NCBI GenBank assembly: GCA_016212925.1
Contig: JACRDF010000050.1
Location: 183,426 to 247,425, forward strand
Length of the DNA: 64,000 bases
Origin: Desulfomonile tiedjei
Lineage (GTDB): Bacteria; Desulfobacterota; Desulfomonilia; Desulfomonilales; Desulfomonilaceae
Direction of reading: 5' to 3'
Part shown: positions 34,799-42,116 of the stretch, one piece after another
Numbering within the stretch: position 1 is the stretch's first letter
How the letters are laid out: each line of letters begins with the position of its first letter
Notes under the pieces: generated by a model
What the model saw: the letters and a program-made list of their open reading frames with translations, nothing else
What the model was told of the DNA's origin: nothing
Databases searched by the model: none
Program-made: the position numbers and the translations under genes

Positions 34799-35947
34799 AT
34801 GTCCCAAGCCCTGAACGGACTGAAAGTGCTCGATCTGACCATGAATCTGCCGGGTCCGTACATGACCTGGCTCCTGGCACTACTTGGAGCAGAGGTAGTC
34901 AAGCTGGAGAACCCCGCCGGTGGAGACTATGCCCGTGCTCTCGGCGGCAAACAGAACTCTCCTTTCTTCGAGGCGGTCAATCGCAACAAAAAGAGCGTAG
35001 CCCTTAACCTGAAACATGCTGATGGCAAGAGGCTTTTTCTCGAGCTTTTGGACCATTACGACATCATGGTGGAAGGATTCAGACCGGGCACCATGGAAAA
35101 ACTCGGCCTGGGATATGACACCACCAGCGCTCGAAATGCTCGACTGATCCACGTTTCCATTACGGGCTACGGTCATGACGGCCCTTATCGCCTCAGGGCC
35201 GGCCACGATATAAACTACTTGTCCCTGGCCGGCGTCATAGGAATGACCGGAACCGCGGATGGCCGGCCCGGCATACCGGGTGTGCAGGTCGCGGATTTGG
35301 CAGGTGGCAGCCTCATGGGCATTGCGGGCCTGCTGGCTGCGGTAATCCAGCGGGAAAAGACGGGACAGGGACAATTTGTAGATGTGTCCATGTTTCATGG
35401 GTCATTCTCCCTTGCCACTATGGTTTTCGCGGGTGTCGAATCCGGTTTAGAGCAGCCCGAACCAGGAAAGATGCTACTGAACGGGCGATTCCCCTGCTAT
35501 GGACTTTACAAGACGGCTGATGACCTATGGATGTCCGTGGGGGCCTTGGAATTCAAGTTCTGGGAGAATTTCTGCAACGCGTTGGACCGGAAAGACCTTG
35601 TGGCCAGCCAGTTTGGCGGCCCCGAGGTTGTCGACGAACTGCGACGCCTTTTTGCTTCCCGCACTCAAACCGAATGGGTGGAGGTCTTCAAGAATGCCGA
35701 CGCTTGCTGCGAACCGGTGTTGTCTCTGGCCGATGCCTCCAACTCCACTCTGGTTGCGACCCGTCAAATGATTAACCGGAATCGTGAAGGCGGGCGGGCA
35801 CTCGGTTTCCCGCTAATTCTAGGGCATTCACCTGTGCCTGATGACATTCCCGCGCCGGCTTTGGGTGAGCACACTCGCGAGATTCTGGAGCAATTGGGCC
35901 TGGGGCCGGATGAAATTGAATCTTTGGCCAGACAGGGAACAATTTGA
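34799..35947 (+). CDS. Class III (CaiB/BaiF) CoA-transferase
   Basis: A 382-residue family III CoA-transferase. It opens with LNGLKVLDLTMNLPGPYMTWLLALLGAEVVKLE and shows NRNKKSVALNL (about 61), MVEGFRPGTMEKLGL (about 91) and the catalytic aspartate D137 in AGHDINYLSLAG. It activates an acid by moving CoA from a donor acyl-CoA, or acts as an alpha-methylacyl-CoA racemase relative. The ATG at 34799 is preferred over the open frame back to 34661, because the family N-terminus begins there; GGTGG lies upstream. Last member of the acyl-CoA cluster, probably activating its substrate. Confidence 0.92.
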   Translation: MSQALNGLKVLDLTMNLPGPYMTWLLALLGAEVVKLENPAGGDYARALGGKQNSPFFEAVNRNKKSVALNLKHADGKRLFLELLDHYDIMVEGFRPGTMEKLGLGYDTTSARNARLIHVSITGYGHDGPYRLRAGHDINYLSLAGVIGMTGTADGRPGIPGVQVADLAGGSLMGIAGLLAAVIQREKTGQGQFVDVSMFHGSFSLATMVFAGVESGLEQPEPGKMLLNGRFPCYGLYKTADDLWMSVGALEFKFWENFCNALDRKDLVASQFGGPEVVDELRRLFASRTQTEWVEVFKNADACCEPVLSLADASNSTLVATRQMINRNREGGRALGFPLILGHSPVPDDIPAPALGEHTREILEQLGLGPDEIESLARQGTI

Positions 35948-36082
35948 TCGCGCGTCAAAGAATTTTTGTATGCAATTGTCGCAATTTGGCTAATAATTAA
36001 CTATAGGCCATTTCGGACCCAGATTGTATCATCGCTGTAAATTGCTCTGTTGACCGAACTGTTGCCGGACAGGAGGCCGAAC

Positions 36083-36625
36083 ATGGAATACAAACACATT
36101 GACGGCGCGGTCCATTCGCGAATAGCTTCCACTCCACCAATCATAAACTCGGATCTGGCGTACCAATACGGTATTCAGGTGGCCTCCTTTGTGGAGGCGA
36201 GCGAATTCACGCACTTCGGCGAGGGCCAGAACGTCAAGCTGAGGCTGGTGCTTGACCGCGGAACCAAAAGAATAACGTGCCACGCCAAAATTGATTGGGC
36301 TAAAGAAGATGAGGCCACCGGACAACACCTTGTGGGCTTCGGCCATTTGTCCCTGACCGACGAAGAATTCCAAGTGCTGCAAAGGAATTTCGTTGAGAAA
36401 TCCCAACAGCCTCTTGAGTTCGGAGTCAAAGTTCGAGACAAAGCCCGCGAAGCGGAATCCGTGACGGTCAGTTCGGAAGCCAAAGAAATTATGAGGCTCA
36501 AGGCGGTTAATTTCCCGGTTAGTGTAATCGAGGCAATTGACGAGAACAGAGGAGATGTCCCTTTTTCCCAATTCGTAAGCTTGGCGGTGCGGGATTACAT
36601 CCGGCGCCAAAACGCGGGGCGATAA
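36083..36625 (+). CDS. Protein with PilZ-like domain and C-terminal ribbon-helix-helix-like segment
   Basis: A 180-residue cytoplasmic protein. The start ATG has AGGAGG 6 bases upstream. Residues about 30-110 show alternating beta strands (VKLRLVLDRGTKRITCHAKI, then HLVGFGHLSLTDEEFQVL) like the barrel of PilZ proteins, but I cannot find the canonical RxxxR and D/NxSxxG c-di-GMP motifs. Residues about 138-178 (RLKAVNFPVSVIEAIDENRG followed by FSQFVSLAVRDYIRR) look like a CopG/MetJ ribbon-helix-helix DNA-binding unit. If both hold, this is a regulator that could bind DNA under control of its beta domain. Family assignment is tentative; no neighbour hints at its target. Confidence 0.5.
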   Translation: MEYKHIDGAVHSRIASTPPIINSDLAYQYGIQVASFVEASEFTHFGEGQNVKLRLVLDRGTKRITCHAKIDWAKEDEATGQHLVGFGHLSLTDEEFQVLQRNFVEKSQQPLEFGVKVRDKAREAESVTVSSEAKEIMRLKAVNFPVSVIEAIDENRGDVPFSQFVSLAVRDYIRRQNAGR

Positions 36626-36867
36626 CAAAAACTCTATTGTTGGTGCCCTGTTCCCCTTGCAGCGGCTTAGTGTCCATAGTGATTCTCAAAAGTTTTCGCG
36701 GAATGAAGCCTCAGTGGCGCCTGAGTCAACGGCGGCCAATAGGCCGCCCTACGGGGGATGACACCAAGCCTGGGACTACAAACGTAGGGCAGCCTATTGG
36801 CGCCGCAGACTACGAGGCGAGTCAAGATGAAGCCGGCAGTGGCATCCACCACAAAAAAATCAAGTTA

Positions 36868-37059
36868 AATAGTAGTTGCCAAAATTTTTGTCCGATTCGG
36901 GAGGTCTACATTCCGTCATTCCTGCGGAGGCAGGAATCCAGTCCCGCGTCTCGCGAGATTCCCTGGGTTCCCGCTTTCGCGGGAACGACGGGTGAGCAAA
37001 GCAGCAATGGTAAGGGAGCCGTCGAATCACAACGGACATTATTTTCGGCAATTGCTATA
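36868..37059. repeat. Non-autonomous inverted-repeat element, copy E (192 bp)
   Basis: The left end AATAGTAGTTGCCAAAAT..TTGTCCGATTC and the right end CGGACATTATTTTCGGCAAT..TGCTATA are inverted. The interior hairpins match copies C and D in the opposite orientation. The interval 36626-36867 contains GGCGGCCAATAGGCCGCCCT repeats but no gene. Confidence 0.78.
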
Positions 37060-37061
37060 AT
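37033..37061 (+). promoter_or_regulatory. Outward-facing promoter at the end of repeat element E
   Basis: CGGACA (-35, four of six consensus bases), a 17-base spacer, and a perfect TATAAT (-10) lie across the element's right boundary. Transcription would start near 37068 and run into the small membrane-protein operon at 37201. Between them, TATATTGG (37123) and CCAATATA (37154) form a possible hairpin or operator. Confidence 0.45.
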
Positions 37062-37200
37062 GCCATATTGTGGGGACCGCCATTTTTTGGTGGGCAATGG
37101 GATATACTTTGTTGGCTTTTGGTATATTGGCCGCGTTTGATATATACAACTTCCCAATATACTTCGCCTTTTCCTGAATTACGTAACAGGAGGTGACAGC

Positions 37201-37311
37201 GTGAAAAAGGAATGGAGGTTTTTGAGCTTCCGATGGTGGCTCGTTCACTTCGTCGGAATGGCTGCCGTGTACGCTGCGGGTCGGCTGACAGCCGCATTTC
37301 TCGGGAGGTGA
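37201..37311 (+). CDS. 36-residue membrane microprotein (first of a tandem pair)
   Basis: A very short gene: GTG start with AGGAGG 7 bases upstream, 36 codons, TGA stop. The product begins MKKEWRFLSFRW and has one hydrophobic helix, WLVHFVGMAAVYAAGRL, ending in AAFLGR. The next gene begins 5 bases after the stop and encodes a similar peptide: both share a W-[LI]-x-VH-[FV]-V start and a G-x-L near the helix end. The paired ribosome sites and parallel sequences argue for genuine translation. Function unknown; small helices like this often bind larger membrane complexes. The third gene of the run is a 135-residue membrane protein. Confidence 0.55.
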   Translation: MKKEWRFLSFRWWLVHFVGMAAVYAAGRLTAAFLGR

Positions 37312-37316
37312 AAGAT

Positions 37317-37415
37317 ATGCTCCAACACTTGATGTATCCTAAGCGTGGATGGATAATTGTGCATGTCGTGTCAATTTGCCTCATGTTCTTGCTGGGTTAT
37401 CTAGCAAAATTCTAG
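37317..37415 (+). CDS. 32-residue membrane microprotein (second of a tandem pair)
   Basis: Start ATG with GGGAGGTG 6 bases upstream, overlapping the end of the first microprotein gene. The product MLQHLMYPKRG is followed by WIIVHVVSICLMFLLGYLAK, a single membrane helix. A longer open frame from 37212 exists but would have to be read in place of the first microprotein and lacks the ribosome site. Sequence resemblance to the first peptide suggests ancient duplication. The following gene starts 11 bases later. Confidence 0.55.
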   Translation: MLQHLMYPKRGWIIVHVVSICLMFLLGYLAKF

Positions 37416-37425
37416 CGAGGATGTC

Positions 37426-37833
37426 ATGAATACACAGCAGCGTCTCCTGTGGACGGCCTTACTCGGCCTTGCGATCGGCGGAACCATGCTGCATTACAGG
37501 ATTCACCCGCCCAGTGAAGGAGGAATGCACCTGGTGGCCAATATTGGGACCGCACTCGACTTGGTGGTGGTGGGCATATTGTTCCTTTACAGAAGCACCG
37601 CGGTCTGGGGTTTGTTGCTAAACGGATTTCTGGCCTTCTTGGGCATTATTCTTATGACCGACTTTTCCCTGTCCGCCACGCTTCACGGCTTTGTCAAGAT
37701 CAAGCCGTGGGACAGCCCCGTGGGCTGGCTCCTGGAAACCACCTTTGCTGACATAGTAATCCTGTTGGCTGACTTCCTGGTGGGAATCGCTCTGTATAAC
37801 TCAATAATAGGCCGCGCCAGGGAAAGATCCTAA
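37426..37833 (+). CDS. Four-helix membrane protein of unknown function
   Basis: A 135-residue protein with hydrophobic segments at about 8-22, 37-55, 60-80 and 105-128. The loop after helix 1 is HYRIHPPSEGG. The ATG has GCGAGGATGTC upstream. It ends a compact run of three genes (spacings 5 and 10 bases) with two single-helix microproteins, the layout of a small membrane complex. No family is recognised. A lack of charged residues in the helices argues against a transporter with polar substrate path, but this is weak evidence. Confidence 0.65.
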   Translation: MNTQQRLLWTALLGLAIGGTMLHYRIHPPSEGGMHLVANIGTALDLVVVGILFLYRSTAVWGLLLNGFLAFLGIILMTDFSLSATLHGFVKIKPWDSPVGWLLETTFADIVILLADFLVGIALYNSIIGRARERS

Positions 37834-37918
37834 GCTCAGCCGGATCCGCTGTTACATCGATCACCAAAGGAAATGTCCAAAAACGCGTCCAATCGAAGTT
37901 GTCGGTGCTTACCTCGTT

Positions 37919-37982
37919 CGGCGGGCACGGCCCGCCTACGATAGGAGGCGACGTTTCCCGTAGGGCGGGCCGCGCCCGCCGA
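37919..37982. repeat. GTAGGGCGGGC inverted-repeat unit (copy 1, 64 bp)
   Basis: Arms CGGCGGGCACGGCCCGCC and GGGCGGGCCGCGCCCGCCG surround a short spacer with the CTACG/CGTAG core. A second copy of the same 64-bp length lies at 50140-50203. It occurs between the membrane-protein operon and the convergent pentapeptide gene; no coding sequence is seen. Confidence 0.55.
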
Positions 37983-38158
37983 ATCACGGTTGTTGTCAAA
38001 GGCGCTGGGGGAAATAGACTTCTTTCCGCTAAGGCTCTGCGCCCAACCGGATAAGGATTTCGGCAACCCATAAACGAACGGGGAGGCAAATCGTCTTGCC
38101 GCAATAACAGGCATCTCCATTGGGATTTGGCCGCCGGTGCAACAAACTGCTTCTCCAG

Positions 38159-38884
38159 CTATTTTTTGGCCTTCGAGAGGTCTACGCCCGTGAGATTGGC
38201 GCCGGTGAGGTTCGTTCCCGCAAGGTTGGCTTCGTTAACATCGGCCCCGGTGAGATTTGCCTCGCTCAGATCAGCCCCGGTGAGGTCCGCACCCGCCAGG
38301 ATCGCGTTTGACAGATCAGCCATTGTGAGACAGGCCCGGGAAAGATTGGCTACGGTCAAGGTCGCGGCGGTAAGATTGGCCATAGTGAGGTTAGTCCCAG
38401 CCAGATCCGCCCAAAACAGATCGGCTTCCACCAGGGTCGCGACTATGAGGTTGCTCTTGGACAGGTTCGTCTGGGACAAATCAGCACGGGTGAGATCAAC
38501 CCCGGAAAGGGCTGACCAATACAGATCGGCGTTTACCAAACTTGCTCCCTCCATGCTCGCTCCTGTAAGGTCCACCCCGGTTAGGTTGGCTTCAGTAAGA
38601 TCCACCTTCTTGAGGATTGCGCCCGTAAGAATGGTTCTGGTCAAATTGCACCCGGCCAAATCCGCTTCGGACAGGTCTGCCTTGGTAAGGTTAGCTCCCG
38701 ACAGGTTGGATCCGGAGAGATTGACCTTCGAGAGGTTGAGCCCGGCAAGGTTCGCTCCCGGAAGATCCAGCCCCGAAATATCAGCCCCGGACCTCACAAA
38801 GGTACGGAAAAAGGCTTTGAGGGAGTCTGCTTCTCCACTCAGAGCTATCTCGCGGGTGAATCGATTTCTTATCTCAATTTTCAC
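38159..38884 (-). CDS. Pentapeptide-repeat protein
   Basis: A 241-residue protein. After about 35 residues (MKIEIRNRFTREIALSGEAD) it consists of some 38-40 tandem A(D/N)LXX pentapeptides (ADLSEADLAG, ANLTGVDLTG, ANLTKADLSE), forming a right-handed quadrilateral beta-helix about nine coils long. Related proteins bind DNA gyrase (Qnr, MfpA) or are secreted, but most have no known role; there is no signal peptide here. The start is GTG at 38884 (minus strand), without an obvious ribosome site. The antisense strand also reads open because of the repeat composition. Confidence 0.9.
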   Translation of the reverse strand: MKIEIRNRFTREIALSGEADSLKAFFRTFVRSGADISGLDLPGANLAGLNLSKVNLSGSNLSGANLTKADLSEADLAGCNLTRTILTGAILKKVDLTEANLTGVDLTGASMEGASLVNADLYWSALSGVDLTRADLSQTNLSKSNLIVATLVEADLFWADLAGTNLTMANLTAATLTVANLSRACLTMADLSNAILAGADLTGADLSEANLTGADVNEANLAGTNLTGANLTGVDLSKAKK

Positions 38885-39149
38885 GGGTTAACCCTGATCG
38901 CGTGGCAATCGCTGCGGTCTCGCGGCCTGCGGAAATATATAGAGATGTCGGTTCCGGAAAATTCCCTTTTTGAAGCCACATTATATCAATGCGCGGTCAA
39001 AGAAGTAACAATGAATGAGCCCACTTTGGTAAATCTCCGAGGCTAAGCCAAGCTGTCCCGTTGCCAGCCGGGGAGATCTGCCGGGGTCGGCAAGCAACTG
39101 TTTTCTCAAGGCTGATCGTGCAAAAGCGCATTGGTACCAGGTATGAACA

Positions 39150-40310
39150 TCAGCTCGCCGACAAATAAAAGTCCCTCAGGCAGCGGACAACCTTCGCGGT
39201 TTGCCGGTCGGTGAGGCCGGGGAAAATAGGGAGGGCAAGGACCTCACGGGACGCTGCTTCGCTTTCAGGCAATGCTCCCTCCTTCACGCCCAAGTCCGAG
39301 AAGCAATCCTGCAAATGCAGCGGAACCGGATAGTACACAGCCTCGCCGATTCGATTGGCCATGAGATGTTTCTGAAGCCGATCTCGTTGCTTTACCCTAA
39401 TCACAAATTGGTTGAACACGTGGCTTGCATAAGGCGCTTCCACAGGGAGCCTCAAGTGCCCCGCTTCTTGAAGGTCTGAGAGCGCCTCCTTGTAGAAGGC
39501 AGCATTACGCCGCCTCTGGTCATGCCAATCCTCGAGAGCGGGGAGCTTCACCCGCAGTGCCGCTGCTTGAATTGCGTCCAGCCGGAAATTCCCGCCCACT
39601 CTGGAGTGGTAGTACCTGCGCTGCGCGCCATGGTCTCTCAGGCTCCTGATGGCCGCTGCAAGATCCGCGTCGTTTGTGGTCACCAAGCCGCCATCTCCGA
39701 TTCCTCCCAAATTCTTTGACGGAAAGAAAGAAAAGCAACCCGTGTCCCCCATGCTTCCGGCCATGCTGTCTCGGTACCGCGCGCCCATGGCTTGAGCCGC
39801 GTCCTCTATGACCTTTAGCGAATGCCGCCGAGCCACGTCCAGGATCGCGTCCATGTCCGCGCACTGTCCAAACAGGTGAACCGGGATAATCGCCTTGGTT
39901 CTCGCGGTGATCAATGCCTCAAGTTTTGTGGGGTCCATATTGAAAGTGTCGGGACTGATGTCGCAAAAAACCGGTTTGGCCCCCACACGATGAACCGACC
40001 CGGCGGTCGCAAAAAAGGTGAAACTCGGCACGATGACTTCGTCTCCATAGCTTATGTCCAGTGCCATTAGTGAAACGATAATGGCATCAGTGCCTGACGA
40101 CACCCCCAAAGCATATTTCGCGCCGCAATACGCCGCTGTTTCGTTCTCGAAGGCTTCCAGCTCAGGTCCGCCGATAAACCGATTGCTCTCCAGAACCCTG
40201 ACAACTGCTTCTCTCATCCGGCCGGCCAGCGGCTGATGGATTGGCCTCAGATCCAGTAAAGGCACTTCCAACTCAGAATCGTCGTTGGGCCAAACAGGGT
40301 TATCTCGCAC
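39150..40310 (-). CDS. DegT/DnrJ/EryC1/StrS family aminotransferase
   Basis: A 386-residue PLP-dependent sugar aminotransferase. It shows PLLDLRPIHQPL, ALGVSSGTDAI (about 68), DEVIVPSFTFFAT (about 90), HLFGQCADMD (about 145), VIEDAAQAMGARY (about 167) and the PLP lysine K199 in FSFFPSKNLGG. It transfers an amino group to a keto-sugar nucleotide for surface glycans. The GTG start has TTGGAGG close upstream on the minus strand. It is not next to other sugar genes; the glycan cluster is 20 kb away at 59.5-63.8 kb. Confidence 0.93.
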   Translation of the reverse strand: MRDNPVWPNDDSELEVPLLDLRPIHQPLAGRMREAVVRVLESNRFIGGPELEAFENETAAYCGAKYALGVSSGTDAIIVSLMALDISYGDEVIVPSFTFFATAGSVHRVGAKPVFCDISPDTFNMDPTKLEALITARTKAIIPVHLFGQCADMDAILDVARRHSLKVIEDAAQAMGARYRDSMAGSMGDTGCFSFFPSKNLGGIGDGGLVTTNDADLAAAIRSLRDHGAQRRYYHSRVGGNFRLDAIQAAALRVKLPALEDWHDQRRRNAAFYKEALSDLQEAGHLRLPVEAPYASHVFNQFVIRVKQRDRLQKHLMANRIGEAVYYPVPLHLQDCFSDLGVKEGALPESEAASREVLALPIFPGLTDRQTAKVVRCLRDFYLSAS

Positions 40311-40522
40311 GATTCCTCCAATACGATTTACGCGGTAACACGCGGCAAGAAGGTTCCCCTCGCAGTTTACCCCTCTAAAAGGGCATTAGTATAGCGGCCT
40401 CGCTGCCGATTGTAACGGAGCGAGGTCCTCCAAGCGTTCCCGGCGCACAGGGTAGCCCTTGACATTCTTGACTGAAACATTGAAAATTAGCTACCAAAGC
40501 CATTACTTCCCGCAGACCAAAG

Positions 40523-40765
40523 ATGCAATCAATAAAAGTCTTTTTGGACCATTTCTACTTTGCGCTCGTATGCGTCGCTATTGGTCTGGTCGTTTTGCAT
40601 TTATTGCTCTCCGGCATAAGCTCGGATTTCTCCTTTATTGATCACAAGCTGGTCACGGGCTGCGCGTGGTTGGGAATCTCTGCCATTCTGGCCGCCATTC
40701 TCACGTATCGGACTATCCGGGGCCAAAGGCGTCCCGACATTACTTACACGCGGAGGCAGGTTTGA
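40523..40765 (+). CDS. Possible small two-helix membrane protein
   Basis: An 80-residue frame with two hydrophobic stretches, about 11-32 (HFYFALVCVAIGLVVLHLLL) and 44-62, then a basic tail (RTIRGQRRPDITYTRRQV). Hydropathy fits a real small membrane protein, but there is no convincing ribosome-binding site before the ATG and no recognised family. Confidence 0.35.
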   Translation: MQSIKVFLDHFYFALVCVAIGLVVLHLLLSGISSDFSFIDHKLVTGCAWLGISAILAAILTYRTIRGQRRPDITYTRRQV

Positions 40766-41186
40766 TTCGACGGTAGTGGAAGAGAACTGGCGCTCGCTTT
40801 GGTTGGGGCCGAAAACGGCGTTCTGCAAATTACGATCTCCCCGTAAGTTATACGTCTGAAAAGACATTGAGAGGAGCACCCTATGGAGCGGGTGGAGCAC
40901 GGTTAGTCCTGCCCGTCATTCCGTGTCGGAAGAATGGGGAAATGAGTAGCGTGTGTTTCGCTCATCCGCAGTTGTATGGCGGATGAGGATTGGGAACGCA
41001 ACTTTCGTGGTCTCGGGTCGTCCCAACTTTCCGCCCGGCCCCACTTAAATGCCTTAGAAACGGCAAGAGGTCCCCCTTCGACATGAGGGACCTCTGTCAT
41101 ATGTTCATTCACATCTTGGAGGCTGGAGTCCGCAGCAGTCTAGCACCAGCACGAACTGCAGTCACTCTCCGATGACGAATACTTTC
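40766..41186. other. 421-base intergenic region with one hairpin
   Basis: No gene is supported; short frames here lack ribosome sites. AGAGGTCCC (41066-41074) pairs with GGGACCTCT (41087-41095), giving a 9-bp stem that lies about 90 bases beyond the stop of the minus-strand Cys-rich gene. It may act as that gene's terminator. Confidence 0.4.
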
Positions 41187-41558
41187 TTACCAGCAGAATG
41201 CCGGCTCTTTCGCAGGCTTGGGCTCCTTGATCAGCTTGCCCTTCTTTACGATCATGTACTTACAGGTTTTTGTGGCACCCAACTCGGCGGTCTTCCAGGA
41301 AACAGCCCATTTAATCGTGGGAGCGCAGGGTCCACAAAGTTTGGTCTTGCCTTTGGTTGCGCCTTTGCAAAGCACCGCTTCCGGCGTAACCTTTTTCTCT
41401 ACGATCTCCGGGATGGCAATCGACGGGGGGCACTTTGCCGGTTTCATAACCGGGGGTTTGCACACGGGCGCGCAGCTAGCCGGCCCTGCCGCAAATGCAG
41501 TTCCTACCAGGGCCAGGCAGCCCGCCAGCACCACCATCATAAGCAACAACTTCTTCAT
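41187..41558 (-). CDS. Small secreted cysteine/proline-rich protein
   Basis: A 123-residue precursor. The signal peptide is MKKLLLMMVVLAGCLALVG followed by TAFAAG, cleaved near residue 24. LAGC within it looks like a lipobox, but the hydrophobic core continues past it, so ordinary cleavage is favoured. The mature part has eight cysteines in short proline-rich contexts (PASCAPVCKPP, AKCPPS, KLCGPC) and a basic C-terminus (KYMIVKKGKLIKEPKPAKEP). GGAGGGTTTAGG precedes the minus-strand ATG. No family is recognised. The even number of cysteines suggests disulphides or metal binding outside the cytoplasm. Confidence 0.7.
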   Translation of the reverse strand: MKKLLLMMVVLAGCLALVGTAFAAGPASCAPVCKPPVMKPAKCPPSIAIPEIVEKKVTPEAVLCKGATKGKTKLCGPCAPTIKWAVSWKTAELGATKTCKYMIVKKGKLIKEPKPAKEPAFCW

Positions 41559-42116
41559 CCTAAACCCTCCTTAAACGAAGCATACTCCAATACAAGAGCT
41601 GTTATAACCGAAATTTTCGTCACCGTAGCACGCGTCTGAGCGGCTTGTCAAGAAAAATCCCAGCCAAATGCACAGGCGCCGCAAAATACCTCTGCCCGAT
41701 CAATAACGCGCAGCCACAGGGTACCTCGTCCCCGCTCGGCATCATTGGTCGGCGCTGGATAAGACCTAATCCAACCGCCGACCGATTGCAAGGAAAATCG
41801 TTCCGCTTTGACAGGATTTTGCCGGAGGAGCACAAAATGAAAGAAATTCAAAAAAAGTGACCGGTATCTCAAATGACTTGGTGGTGGTGAACAGAGTGTC
41901 CGTAACCGTTAATAGACAGGCGAGAAACCTGAACCACCGCGGAAGGGCCTTTTGGGACAAGCGATCCCGTCAGAGACTGGACCGTTTCACCAATCCGGGG
42001 CCACCCCGGCCATGGTTTTTGTAGGCCGGAATTATTCATGACTTTGAAAGGAATTGTGACAGGGAGGTTCGGCCCTTACCTGCGCCAGAACGGTGGCAAC
42101 TCCACAACAACCTCAT
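41559..42116. other. 558-base intergenic region, no supported gene
   Basis: A 71-codon plus-strand frame (41645-41860) has no ribosome site. GGAGGAG at 41824 precedes a 7-codon frame at 41837, and a separate 5-codon frame at 41873 encodes MTWWW; no attenuator structure or trp gene accompanies it. Nothing else is seen. Confidence 0.4.

Noticed and set aside
38127..38891. 254-codon open frame on the plus strand opposite the pentapeptide-repeat gene
   Set aside because: It is the antisense shadow of the repeat: its Arg/Ala/Ser-rich repeats mirror the minus-strand codons, there is no ribosome site, and the pentapeptide reading is textbook.
41873..41890. Five-codon frame encoding MTWWW, resembling a tryptophan attenuator leader
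   Set aside because: No ribosome site, no alternative stem-loops with a U-tract and no trp biosynthesis gene downstream on that strand.
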